Origin: JAOUGY01 sp963792365
GTDB taxonomy: Bacteria > Actinomycetota > Acidimicrobiia > Spongiisociales > ZC4RG35
Reading direction: 5' to 3'
NCBI GenBank assembly: GCA_963792365.1
Contig: CAWBVW010000004.1
Span: 434,001-498,000, forward strand
Length of the DNA: 64,000 nt
Position numbers and translations under genes: made by a program. How positions within the stretch are numbered: the stretch's first letter is position 1; each line of letters begins with the position of its first letter. The notes beneath the pieces were generated by a model. It saw only the letters and a program-made list of their open reading frames with translations, ran no database searches and had not been told where the DNA came from. Positions 44,201 through 53,500 of the stretch are shown here, piece after piece.

Positions 44201-44905
44201 GACCGCCAACTCGGAATGCAGCGAAGGCGGAACGAAACGGGACAGCTCTGAGGGGCTGCCGGACACCTCGTCGACGACCTCGATGAGTGATGGCTCCGGC
44301 GCCACCTCCACCAGGAAACCCGCTCCACGCGCCGGCCCCCGGCATGCGGCCTCCACCCCCTTGAGCGTGGAAGGGGTTGCCACGACCTCGCCGGCGTCCG
44401 CCGCCGCCTCGACCGACACCACCTCGTCGACGACCGGACCCATGGTCAGCACCATCCGCTGGCGGGAGCCGGCCACGACCACCCGTACACCGCCGGTCGC
44501 CACTCCGATGGAGGTGCCGAGCGCGATGTCCTCCGAGATCGCCTCCTGCATCTCCATCGCAGCCGAGAGCGCCCGACGACGGTGATCCTCACCTGAGAAC
44601 ATCAGGAGCACGGCGTCCCCACCGAACGACAGCAGATCGCCACCCTCGAGCCTCGCGACGGACAGGATCTCGGTGAAGATGGCGTTCACTTGCTCCGTCA
44701 CCTGCTCTGAACCGATCGAACCGGCGGCGGAAAGGCGTTCGGTCAACGCCGTGAATCCGGCAACGTCGGCGAAGACGAGCGTCGCCTCAACCTCTCGGAC
44801 CTTCGAGCCGGCAGGCCAGGTGGCCACCATGCGGGGTAGATAGAGGAGGAAGCGCGCGTCGTCGAGGCCCGCCCCACCCCCAACGCTCCGCTGCTCGATC
44901 ACCAC
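41210..44905 (-). CDS. Tandem class III nucleotidyl cyclase - AAA ATPase - TPR protein (sAC-like)
   Basis: 1231 residues. Cyclase domain 1 (~35-185) has both metal aspartates (LVFADVAGFTAL; LLSFGGDAVLLMF) but lacks the Asn/Arg pair. Cyclase domain 2 (~225-410) lost the metal Asp (VVAFLRFRGTT) but keeps AYTVIGDPVNTAARLAG with Asn and Arg. The two probably form one active site within the chain, as in soluble adenylyl cyclase. A P-loop ATPase follows (VGPGGIGKTRLVRRFL near 450) and then TPR-like helical repeats (~800-1200). No membrane helices. Domain architecture equals the sAC/ADCY10 type. It is convergent with a cNMP-binding transporter gene. Confidence 0.87.
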   Translation of the reverse strand: MVIEQRSVGGGAGLDDARFLLYLPRMVATWPAGSKVREVEATLVFADVAGFTALTERLSAAGSIGSEQVTEQVNAIFTEILSVARLEGGDLLSFGGDAVLLMFSGEDHRRRALSAAMEMQEAISEDIALGTSIGVATGGVRVVVAGSRQRMVLTMGPVVDEVVSVEAAADAGEVVATPSTLKGVEAACRGPARGAGFLVEVAPEPSLIEVVDEVSGSPSELSRFVPPSLHSELAVTGADGEHRPAVVAFLRFRGTTSLWDRDRSAEQLTALVDQLVEQADQHRVTVLGADIDDDGLKLIVTAGVPVAVAEPHERLLRTLRRLMDGAPEMDVRVGVADGDVFAGDLGAAFRRAYTVIGDPVNTAARLAGVAERGEIVSTPEVASRVSRRFATHPGEAVFLKGKAGEIVPVLIGHALTHTDAVAVQAEFVGRTVELSALLRSYQESQDGDRRVVEIVGPGGIGKTRLVRRFLAQAGASSLIEAVAREYDRASPYRVMSSLVRSSIGIPFEATAEEAGLRLEDLVSARAPESLPWLPLLAVAAEAAVAPTVEVDDLDPRFVSATTAKVLVDLASTLVHEPVIVVVEDSEWVDSASRALLEGTIELTTHRRWMWVFTGRTWADWPGATVIELGPMDPVDTRLLVSSTGVDLPPHVVEHLAARADGNPFFAVELAMLGMSDTVPDSIERLIATRIDRLGARERRLLRYAAVLGTEFDLDLFAEALAPVAGGLDDAGTWASVDEFLTVSSLGKVRFRQSMVRDVAYAGLSFRRRTEIHGLVATTIERRARHRARRFAAPLALHFEAAGDAGKTWEYGVAAGERAAATWANREAVAHYRRALVAAERIEGVEAREVFDAAMAMSEAADVAGDFSGVEFALAVADRHVGDLDRLRLSVGRAKLLEKRGDLDAAARTLEAETPTTASRVGLEAINMLAGVRYRQGMFEECASLAQAVVDAHDIDEHADLLAHALRLLSVAQTHLRLPGSRANAERSVTIFESIGRWSEVGKAYNNLAIESYYRGDWVEAARCYAAGREASERAGDVVMVATFDNNLGEIRSDQGGWEEARLLFDRARSTWLASEYAVGSTLVLSNLGRLDVRTGDLERGLDRLARARDGFEAIGAAALVYETEIRIAEALIARGECSEAMELIDRLDEASDERDGILERLRGHAWAVLGDGDNAGAAFSRALPLLEAAEFRFELGLVTRAVALLDDPASDGGTEILAELGAEGTHMLPLG

Positions 44906-45036
44906 GGGACGAGGCTAATCCCCCACCCCCTCCCCCTAGACCGGACAAAGGCTCTCCTCCGTCATCCGTGAGGAGGAGGTGGAGATCGTCCTCGCCGACG
45001 ATGCCACGTCCGGGCTCTTCTCCGTACGATGACTCC

Positions 45037-46218
45037 ATGGCCAGCACCCGGCGTACTCGCGACCCTTTGTGGGTGGATCTCGCGCTTGCGGTTTTCGTGA
45101 TGGCGCTCGGGCTGACCAGCCGCATCGACGTCAACGCCGAGGCACTCGGTTACACGCGAGCACCGGACGCGCTGAACACAGCGATCATCGTTCTGCAGGC
45201 GCTGCCCCTTGCGCTGCGACGCCGCTACCCGAAGAGCGTTCTGGCCGTGGTGGTCGGAGCGTGGGGTCTGGATCGCGCTCTCGACTACCCGAGCACGCTC
45301 GCCAGCGCCGGCCTGATCCTGGCGGTCCACGCCATCGGAAGCGAACTACCGCCCCGCGCCTCTCTACGGATCGGTGTGGGCCTTGTCGCAATCGCAACGA
45401 GCTTCACCGTTCTGGGGACATTCACGCTCGACTCGGTGGAGTGGCCCTCCATCATCGTCACCTTCGTGGCGACCGCTGCACCCCTCGCACTCGGACGTGA
45501 GGTCCACCAGCGGCGCCGGCGCATACAAGAATTGGAACGTCGCGCCGCTCGGGCCGAGGAGGAACGCGAGGAGCGTGCCCGCAAGGCAGTCGAGAGCGAG
45601 CGAGCCCGCATCGCCCGGGAACTCCATGACGTCGTGGCCCACCAGATGGCGGTCATGACCGTTCAAGCCGAGGGAGCGCGACGCCTCGCCCGCGACGCCG
45701 ATCCCAGGATCGTCGAGGCTCTGGACGTCATTCGCGAGGCCGGGCACGACGCCATGACAGAGATGCGCCGCATGGTCGGACTGCTTCGAATGGACGATGC
45801 GAGCACCGGCGCACGCCTGACTCCCCAGCCAGGGCTCGACCGCATCGACGACCTGACGAGGCAGATCCGCGAGGCCGGGCTGCCGGTCGAGGTGACCGTC
45901 GACGGGAATCGCCGTGCGCTGGCACCAGGAGTCGACGTCAGCGCGTTTCGCATCGTCCAAGAGTCGCTGACGAATGCCCTGAAGCACGCAGGAGATGGGG
46001 CTACGGCTCATGTGTCGCTTCATTACGGACCCGAGACCCTGACGATCGAGATTATCGACGATGGACGCGGTGCTGCCGCCGGTTTGGCACCGGACACCAA
46101 CGGCCACGGACTGGTCGGAATGCGCGAGCGGGTCGCACTCGTCGATGGCGGGTTCGAAGCGGGACCACGTCCGGGTGGCGGCTTCCGAGTCAAGGCAGAG
46201 CTTCCGGTGCACGCGTGA
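45037..46218 (+). CDS. NarL-group sensor histidine kinase (HisKA_3)
   Basis: 393 residues from ATG 45037. Four to five N-terminal membrane helices (WVDLALAVFVMALGL onward) without a large outer domain, a coiled coil (RIQELERRAARAEEEREER), then HisKA_3 with phospho-acceptor RIARELHDVVAHQMAVM, and an ATPase end with QESLTNALKHAGDG, DDGRG and GHGLVGMRERV. This kinase type senses within the membrane. It overlaps its response regulator as GTGA. Confidence 0.9.
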   Translation: MASTRRTRDPLWVDLALAVFVMALGLTSRIDVNAEALGYTRAPDALNTAIIVLQALPLALRRRYPKSVLAVVVGAWGLDRALDYPSTLASAGLILAVHAIGSELPPRASLRIGVGLVAIATSFTVLGTFTLDSVEWPSIIVTFVATAAPLALGREVHQRRRRIQELERRAARAEEEREERARKAVESERARIARELHDVVAHQMAVMTVQAEGARRLARDADPRIVEALDVIREAGHDAMTEMRRMVGLLRMDDASTGARLTPQPGLDRIDDLTRQIREAGLPVEVTVDGNRRALAPGVDVSAFRIVQESLTNALKHAGDGATAHVSLHYGPETLTIEIIDDGRGAAAGLAPDTNGHGLVGMRERVALVDGGFEAGPRPGGGFRVKAELPVHA

Positions 46219-46868
46219 TCACCACGATTCTCGCCGACGACCAGGCAATGGTCCGTTCCGGACTTCGCATGATCCTCGAATCGGAGCCCGACATCCGAGT
46301 GGTCGCCGAGGCCGAGAACGGCGCCGAGGCCGTACGCCTGGCGGGACGCGAGCATCCGTCCCTCATGCTGATGGACATTCGGATGCCAGAGATGGACGGG
46401 CTCGAGGCCACCCGAAGGATCACTGCGGAGCATCCCGATATCCGCGTGATCGTGCTCACGACGTTCGATCTGGACGACTACGTCTACGAGGCGCTCAGGG
46501 GAGGAGCCAGCGGCTTCCTCCTCAAGGATGCCCCCGCCGACGACCTGGTGGCCGCGGTTCGCGTGGTCGCCGACGGAGGCGCCCTCCTCGCCCCGTCGGT
46601 CACGAAACGTCTCATCGAGGAGTTCGCCGGGCGGCCGCGCGCTCCCGAGACCACAGCCGAGCTCGAGGCTCTGACTGAGCGAGAGGCGGAGGTCCTGCGT
46701 CAGGTGGCACGAGGTCTGTCGAACGCGGAAATCGCCGATGAGCTCTTCGTCAGTGAAACGACCGTGAAGACGCACGTGTCTCACATCCTCACGAAACTCG
46801 CACTTCGCGACAGGGTCCAGGCGGTGGTCTTCGCATACGAGAGCGGACTCGCCATCCCCGGGTCCTGA
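46215..46868 (+). CDS. NarL/LuxR-family response regulator
   Basis: 217 residues from GTG 46215. Receiver domain with acidic pocket (LADDQ) and phospho-acceptor Asp54 (LMDIRMPEMDG), Thr (VLTTFD) and Lys (FLLKDAPADDL). The C-terminal LuxR HTH is LTEREAEVLRQVARGLSNAEIADELF. Together with the kinase upstream it probably controls the ABC transporter that begins at 47129, whose leader contains two palindromic boxes. Confidence 0.92.
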   Translation: MITTILADDQAMVRSGLRMILESEPDIRVVAEAENGAEAVRLAGREHPSLMLMDIRMPEMDGLEATRRITAEHPDIRVIVLTTFDLDDYVYEALRGGASGFLLKDAPADDLVAAVRVVADGGALLAPSVTKRLIEEFAGRPRAPETTAELEALTEREAEVLRQVARGLSNAEIADELFVSETTVKTHVSHILTKLALRDRVQAVVFAYESGLAIPGS

Positions 46869-47128
46869 GCCCTCCCCGGCTCGGGCGGACCCCGACTCGA
46901 CCCTGATGCAACCCGGAGCCCGGTGGGGTCTGCGGGGGGTGAGACCCGATGGTTCCGCAGTCGACATCGGTGGATGCTGGTGCAGAGCGACTCCTCCTTC
47001 CGGAGGAGAAGGGTGCACCTCGGATCATCCTGTGGGCCGATGGGCCAACACGTCTTCCAGCCGATGACCCGCGAGCGGGCGTCCTGGATGGTGGAGGTGC
47101 ACCTCACGAGACGAGAGAGGACCATCAG
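46869..47128 (+). promoter_or_regulatory. Leader of the ABC transporter with hairpin and two AGGTGCACCT-type boxes
   Basis: This 260-base gap has no supported gene. It contains a hairpin CTCCTCC-TTCC-GGAGGAG at 46991-47008, a box GGGTGCACCTC at 47011-47021, and a perfect 12-base palindrome GAGGTGCACCTC at 47094-47105, 24 bases upstream of ATG 47129. The two boxes share the GGTGCACC core and could be sites of the adjacent NarL-type regulator. The proximal one overlaps the likely transcript start or 5' leader. Confidence 0.5.
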
Positions 47129-47881
47129 ATGACACTCACCACCGACCGCATCACCACCGGCATCGCCGCCCGCATGACCCAGGGGGTCAAGGTGTATGGC
47201 AGCGGCGACGCCGAAGTGCGCGCCCTCGACGGAGTATCGGTCGACTTCGAACGCAGTCGCTTCACAGCGATCATGGGACCCTCGGGGTCCGGCAAGTCGA
47301 CGCTCCTCCACACGGTCGCCGGGCTGGATCGCCTGGATTCCGGCACGGTCCACATCGGCGACGCCGACCTCGGAGCGCTCAACGACAAGCGACTGACGGA
47401 GCTGCGCCGGCACAGCGTCGGCTTCATCTTCCAGGCCTTCAACCTCATACCGACGCTCAGCGCCGAGGAGAACATCCGGCTGCCGCTTTCGATCGCCGGT
47501 CGCGACGCCGACCCGGAGTGGTTTGCCAATGTGGTCGGAACCGTCGGGCTCGGCGATCGACTGCACCACCGTCCCTCCGAGTTGTCGGGCGGGCAGCAGC
47601 AGCGCGTCGCCGCCGCACGTGCGCTCGTGTCGAAGCCCGACATCGTCTTCGCCGACGAGCCGAGTGGCAACCTCGATTCGCAGAGCGGGGCCGAGCTCCT
47701 CGGGTTCATGCGCCAGGCGGTTCGGGAGTTCGGACAGACCATCGTGATGGTCACCCACGACGCGGTGGCCGCCGGCTACGCCGATCGAGTCGTGTTCCTG
47801 GCCGACGGCAAGGTCGTTGACCATATGGACGATCCCACCCCGGAATCGGTGCTCGATCACATGAAGACCCTGGGGGGCTGA
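47129..47881 (+). CDS. ABC transporter ATPase (MacB/LolD-like)
   Basis: 250 residues from ATG 47129 (GAGAGGA upstream). The ATPase follows the MacB/LolD pattern: GVKVYGSGDAEVRALDGV, Walker A GPSGSGKST, Q-loop FIFQAFNLIPTLSAEENIRLP, signature LSGGQQQR, Walker B IVFADEPSGNLD, switch VMVTHDAVAA. Three bases separate it from its permease. Members act in lipoprotein export, antimicrobial peptide resistance or efflux. Control by the adjacent two-component system is likely. Confidence 0.9.
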   Translation: MTLTTDRITTGIAARMTQGVKVYGSGDAEVRALDGVSVDFERSRFTAIMGPSGSGKSTLLHTVAGLDRLDSGTVHIGDADLGALNDKRLTELRRHSVGFIFQAFNLIPTLSAEENIRLPLSIAGRDADPEWFANVVGTVGLGDRLHHRPSELSGGQQQRVAAARALVSKPDIVFADEPSGNLDSQSGAELLGFMRQAVREFGQTIVMVTHDAVAAGYADRVVFLADGKVVDHMDDPTPESVLDHMKTLGG

Positions 47882-47884
47882 CCG

Positions 47885-50395
47885 ATGTTCAAGACTGCCA
47901 TCAAGGGCGTTGCAGCCCACAAGATCCGGCTGGCGCTCACGACGCTGGCAATCGTGCTCGGAGTCGCTTTCGTCTCCGGAACCTACGTGTTCACCGACAG
48001 CATCAACGCCCGCTTCGACACGCTCTTCAGCGACGTGTACGCAGGCATCGACGTGACCGTCCGCGCATCGGGCGACACCCCGGGTGCGGAGCCTTTCGAC
48101 GAGGACCTGCTCGAAACCGTTCGGGCGATCGACGGCGTGGAGCGAGCCGAAGCGGCCGTGTCGGGATCCGCCCAGATCATCAATGCGGAAGGCAATCCGA
48201 TCGGCGGCCAGGGGCCTCCGACCCTCGGGTTCTCGTGGGTCGAGGACCCGGCCCTGAACATCCTCAGCATCTCGCCCGACAACGGCCGGGCGCCGGAGGC
48301 GGCGGGCGAGGTCGTGATCGACGCCGCCACCGCCGAAAGCCAAGGCTTCTCTGTCGGCGACACCATCTCGGTGGAGACAACCGAGGGTGTCGAGCCGTTC
48401 ACGCTCGTCGGCATCGCCAACTTCGGGACCGAGGACAACCTCGCGGGGGCCACGCTCGCTGCGTTCGAATTCGGCGAAGCCCAACGACTCTTCGATCTCG
48501 AGGGGAAGCTCACGACGATCGATGTGCTCGGGGGCGAAGGCGTGACGCCCGACGATCTCGTGGATCGCATCGGAGCCGCGATGCCGGCCGGGCTGGAGGT
48601 GGTGACCGGTGATCAGCAGACCCGGGAGAACCTCCAGGACGTGACCGAGGGCCTCGGCTTCCTCAACACGGCGTTGCTCTCCTTCGCGGCGGTTGCGGTG
48701 TTCGTGGGCGCATTCATCATCCAGAACACGTTCCGGATCATCGTCGGTCAGCGGACCCGTGAGCTCGCACTCCTTCGCGCGGTGGGCGCCACCGGCCGGC
48801 AGGTCACGATCATGGTGGTGCTCGAGGCCCTGGTGGTCGCCGCGGTCGCTTCGGCGATCGGCGTGCTGGCCGGTATCGGCGTCGCAGAAGGTGTTCGGAC
48901 GATGATGAACGCAGCCGGCATCGGACTTCCCGACGGCCCGCTCACGGTGGAAGCTCGGACGATCGCCGTCGGGATGGCGGTCGGTGTGATCGTCACCCTG
49001 GTCGCGGCCGTTCTCCCTGCTCGCAAGGCCGCAGCCGTGCCTCCCGTGGCAGCCATGCGGGAAGAAGCGGCCGAGAGCAACGGTCGCCGACCGCTCCGAC
49101 GGCGCGCGGTCGTCGGTGGGTTCCTCACGGTTGCGGGATCCGCAGCGATCGCCATCGCCTTGCTCGGCGAGGTCGGCGCGACTCTGCAGATCGTCGGTGC
49201 AGGTGCTCTGGCCGTCTTCCTCGGAGCATCGACCCTGGCCCCGCTGCTCGCCACCCCGGCGGCGAGGGTCCTCTCGGCACCGTTCCGTGGGATCGTCGGG
49301 CGGCTCGCCCGGGAGAACACCACCCGGTCGCCGCGGCGGACCGCGTCGACCGCTTCGGCTCTCATGATCGGCGTGGCATTGGTGGCCTTCGTGTCGGTGT
49401 TCGCAGCCTCGATCAAGGCCTCTGTCGGGGAAACGCTCCAACAGTCGTTCCCCGCCGACCTGGCGTTGCTGTCGACCAACTTCGAGTCCGGCGTCGGAGC
49501 CGGCGCCATCGATGCCGTCTCGACCATGGATGAGGCGGAGACGGTGTCTGTGGTGTACGCCGACCTCGCCGATGTCGAAGGGACCGAGCGGAACATCGCG
49601 GGTGTCGATCCCGACACCATCGAGGCGGTGTATTCCTTCGATCCGTCGATCGAGCTCGCCGACCTTGGGTCCGGGATCCTGGTGGCCTCGCCGGTGCTCG
49701 CCGAGGAGGGCTGGTCCGTCGGAGACGCGCTCCAGGTGGAGTATCCGACCGGACCCGCTCAGGTCGAAATCGCCGGAACCTTCGAAGACCAGACGTTCGC
49801 CAGCTTCATCGTCGCCGCCTCCAGGTTCGAGGGGGCGTACGGCGCCGGCGACGCCGAAGCCGTCTTCGTACGGCTCGTGGATGGCGTAACGGTCGACGAA
49901 GGCGAGCAAGCGGCCGAGGATGCGCTGGCCTCGTTCCCGAGCATCCAGATCAATACGGTCTCAGAGCAGATCGAGCAGGCCGAGGCACAGGTCGACCAAC
50001 TCTTGGCCTTGTTCACCGGCCTGCTGGGGCTCGCGCTGATCATCGCCGTCCTCGGCATCGCCAACACGCTCGCCCTCTCGATCGTGGAGCGCACCCGTGA
50101 GATCGGCCTGCTCCGTGCGGTCGGTATGGGCCGGAGTGGAATTCGGCGGATGGTTCGGGCCGAAGCGGTGATCATCGCCGTCTTTGGCGCCCTTTTGGGT
50201 GTTGCCATCGGATCGGGACTCGGGCTCGCCGTGATGAGCACGCTCGCCGACGACGGTCTCGGTGCAGTGCGCGTTCCGGGCGTTCAGCTCGCCGGGTGGG
50301 TGCTCGCCGGTGGCGTCGCCGGCGTGGTTGCGGCGATCCTGCCCGCACGCAAGGCCGCACGGCTCGACGTATTGGAGGCCATCTCCTACGAGTGA
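47885..50395 (+). CDS. FtsX/MacB-type ABC permease, double-domain
   Basis: 836 residues. An N-terminal helix (LALTTLAIVLGVAFVSGTYVF) and large outer domain (~45-260) lead to a first FtsX core (AAVAVFVGAFIIQNTFRIIV, RELALLRAVGATGRQVTIM). The module is repeated in the second half: NTTRSPRRTASTASALMIGVAL, outer domain, then LLGLALIIAVLGIANTLALSIVERTREIGLLRAVGM. Such two-module permeases are common in Actinomycetota. Forms a transporter with the 47129 ATPase. Confidence 0.9.
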   Translation: MFKTAIKGVAAHKIRLALTTLAIVLGVAFVSGTYVFTDSINARFDTLFSDVYAGIDVTVRASGDTPGAEPFDEDLLETVRAIDGVERAEAAVSGSAQIINAEGNPIGGQGPPTLGFSWVEDPALNILSISPDNGRAPEAAGEVVIDAATAESQGFSVGDTISVETTEGVEPFTLVGIANFGTEDNLAGATLAAFEFGEAQRLFDLEGKLTTIDVLGGEGVTPDDLVDRIGAAMPAGLEVVTGDQQTRENLQDVTEGLGFLNTALLSFAAVAVFVGAFIIQNTFRIIVGQRTRELALLRAVGATGRQVTIMVVLEALVVAAVASAIGVLAGIGVAEGVRTMMNAAGIGLPDGPLTVEARTIAVGMAVGVIVTLVAAVLPARKAAAVPPVAAMREEAAESNGRRPLRRRAVVGGFLTVAGSAAIAIALLGEVGATLQIVGAGALAVFLGASTLAPLLATPAARVLSAPFRGIVGRLARENTTRSPRRTASTASALMIGVALVAFVSVFAASIKASVGETLQQSFPADLALLSTNFESGVGAGAIDAVSTMDEAETVSVVYADLADVEGTERNIAGVDPDTIEAVYSFDPSIELADLGSGILVASPVLAEEGWSVGDALQVEYPTGPAQVEIAGTFEDQTFASFIVAASRFEGAYGAGDAEAVFVRLVDGVTVDEGEQAAEDALASFPSIQINTVSEQIEQAEAQVDQLLALFTGLLGLALIIAVLGIANTLALSIVERTREIGLLRAVGMGRSGIRRMVRAEAVIIAVFGALLGVAIGSGLGLAVMSTLADDGLGAVRVPGVQLAGWVLAGGVAGVVAAILPARKAARLDVLEAISYE

Positions 50396-50417
50396 GCCTT
50401 GTGGACCATGATCCAGA

Positions 50418-50454
50418 AGATACGCCCGGGCGGACCTTCCGCCCGGGCGTATCT
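50418..50454 (+). terminator. Very strong hairpin terminator after the ABC operon
   Basis: AGATACGCCCGGGCGG-ACCTT-CCGCCCGGGCGTATCT, a perfect 16-bp stem with 5-base loop, 22 bases past the permease stop. It insulates the giant surface-protein gene. Confidence 0.8.
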
Positions 50455-50478
50455 GTGTGCGAATGTCCGGCTCTCTGG

Positions 50479-50506
50479 TTGTCGACTTTGTCGCATTCTG
50501 TACGAT
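50479..50506 (+). promoter_or_regulatory. Candidate promoter of the giant secreted-protein gene
   Basis: TTGTCG at 50479-50484 and TACGAT at 50501-50506, spaced 16 bases, lie between the terminator and ATG 50537. They resemble primary-sigma -35/-10 boxes. Single candidate, no experimental support. Confidence 0.35.
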
Positions 50507-50536
50507 GCACGACGGGGCAATCGATCGGGAGAGATC

Positions 50537-53500
50537 ATGGGAGCTGGCTCTGGGCGCCGACGTCGACGCGTTTCGGCCTTCTTGACGTTGATGTTGGCGG
50601 CTGCACTGGTGCCGTTCGGGTCGATCCCGGCGGCCGCGGCGACTCTCACGGTTTGCACGAATGGCAGCTGTGATTTCACATCCATCGCCGACGCCGTTGT
50701 GGAGGCGAACGCCGGCGATATGGTGCTGGTCGATCCCGGCATCTACCAGGAACTGATCACGGTCGACAAGGACATCAGCATCGTCGGTACCGACGACGGG
50801 GTGATCATCGAATCCGCCCAACGGCGTCGACCAGAGCATCATCACCTCCACCGGCGTGGCACTCACCCTCCAGGACATCACCGTTGCGGACGGAGTCCTC
50901 GGAGTGGGCTCAGGCGACGGCGGCGCCATCTTCTTGGACGGCGGATCCCTCGAGATGAGCGGAGTCACGATCTCCGACTCGTCGGCCGACGCCGGCGGCG
51001 GCATCGCCGCCCTCTTGGCCGACCTCATCGTCAAGAACTCCTACTTCGACCAACAACTCGGCGGACGTGGGCGGGGCCATCAACATCGACAGTGGAACCC
51101 TGTGGTCGACTCCTCGTTCTTCGAGTTCAATAGCTCCTTCTCGTTCCCGGGCGAGGGTGGCGCCATCGCCGCCCAGAACAGCGTCACCCAGATCTCTGCC
51201 ACCACCTTCTCCGGCAACGGATCGAACGAAGGCGGCGCCTTCCATGCTCTCGGGCTCCAGCGCCGACATCACAACGAGCACATTCTCCGACAACATCGTG
51301 GAACTTCGCGGCGGTGCCATCTACGTCGACGGAATCCTCGATGTCGGGGAATCCACCATCGTCTCCAACAACGCCTCGACCGGCGGCGCGATGTACCTCG
51401 CAACCGACGCATCCCAGGTGACGATCACCTCCACCATCCTGTACGACAACGACAACGATGGCTTCGGGACCGCCTGCTCGGGGTTCACCGGCACGGGTCT
51501 CGACCAGTACTACCTCACGGGCGGCTGGAACTTCATGGAGGATGTAGTCGCATGCGCTTTCAACCCGGGAGCCGACGACATCGACGATGGCGGCAACCCT
51601 CAGCTGAGCGAGCTCTCGGGTTCGCCGGTACCGGTCCACACACCCCTCGAAGGGAGCCCGGTCATCGACGCCGGTGACGTGGTCGGTAGCGGATTCGATC
51701 AGCTCGGCACCATCCGGCCCCAGGGCCCGGCATACGACATCGGAGCCGTCGAAGTGGTCCAGGCCGCCGGACCCGGCCTTTCACTGCTCGACACCCAGGT
51801 ATCGGAGGCGGCGGGCGATGCGATCGTCACCGCCACATTGTCGGCCACTTCCAACGCTGACGTCACCTTCGACTACGCCACCGAACCGGTCACCGCCCTC
51901 GAGGGCACGGACTACACGGCGGTCTCCGACACCGCGGTGATCCCGGCCGGGTCGACAGAGGTTCAACTGGCGATCCCGATCATCGACGACGACGTGTTCG
52001 AATCGAACGAGCTCTTCACCGTGATCGCCGGCAACGTGGCGGGTGCGACACCGACCGACGACACCGCCGAGGTGACGATCCTCGACGACGACGTAAACAC
52101 GCCACCCGTCGCACTCGACGACAACATCTCCGGTGCCGCCGACACGGCGGTGTGGATCCAGCCCACCAACAATGACACCGACGCCGAGAACGACCCGCTT
52201 CGGATCTCGTCGGCGGGTCCCGCCGACGGCGGGAGCCTGGGCACGTGCGACACCGACGGGATCGACGGCTACTGCGACTACTACCCCGCGGACACCGGCG
52301 GCTCCTTCCCGTACACCGTGACCGACGGCACCGACACCAGCGACCCGGCCAACGTGACGGTCGAGGCTCAGACCGATTTCGCCGGATCTGGCGCAGCCAC
52401 CGTCGATGGTGAGCTGACCGATGGCGAATGGGACGGAGCGGCGATCTTCGAAATGCTCTTGACCGACGGACCGAACACCGGAGTCGGCACCGCCTATTTG
52501 ATGAACGACGACACCAACCTCTACATGGCCTTCGTCGTTGAAGGCCTGTTCCCGACCGGAAGCTGGTTGGAAGTCTGGTTCGACGACCCCTCCAACGACG
52601 CCATTCGCATCGACTCGTTCTCCGGGTATCGAGACGGTGTCGCGCCCAACGGGTCCTTCCTCAACGACACCACGTCACACGGCTCCGGGATCCGGTTCGT
52701 CGACGAAGACGACACCATCGTCTATGAGTTCGCCCATCCGTTGAACTCGGGCGACACGCAAGACATCTCGTCTGCGGTCGGCGAGACCATCGGGTTCAGC
52801 GTCCATGTGCGGCAGAGCCCCGATGGTGAGGTCGGCGCGATCACGAGCGCACCCGGTGGCGAGTTGTTGCAATGGCTCGACTGGGACCTCGTCGGATCGT
52901 CGGTAGCCGGAGTGACCGTCGACGTTGCGGCGCCTTCGGTCTCGACCGGGTTCGTCGTCCCGCTCGACGAAGTGCCGTCCGAGCGGCTCCTCGCCGCAGC
53001 CGAGGCCGTCACCGGCGTCGAGCTCGATGCCATCGGACTGGTCGACAGCCCGCTGGGCTCTATTCCGCTGGGATCGATCCCCCTCGGTTCGATCGCCACC
53101 GGGTCGGTCGCCACGGTCATCCTCTCCGACGTGCCCATCGAAGGCGGATGGGGCGCGCTTCTTGCGGGCACGTCGCTCGAGAACCGGCCGCTCCAAACCG
53201 TCACACTGGCCGAGGCCCTCACCGTGATACCCGCCGAAGCGCTGGCCGGTATCACGCTCGCCGACATCGATCTCGGTGACACGGGCGCCGGGGACCTGTC
53301 GCTGGCTGCCCTCGCGCTCGGAGACACGACATTGGCCCAACTCGGGCTGACCTGTCCGGCAGGGGCCACGACCTGCAACCCCGACACGTCCACCCTCCTC
53401 GACGTCGAGGCCCAGGGTGCAAAGGTCACGTCGGTGCCGCTGGGATCCATCCCGCTCGGATCGATCCCCCTCGGCTCCATCCCGCTCGGATCGATCCCCC

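Noticed and set aside
46781..49909. 1042-codon minus-strand open frame
   Set aside because: It lies opposite the NarL regulator, ABC ATPase and permease genes, which carry full family motifs; the minus frame is His/Arg/Gly-rich shadow.
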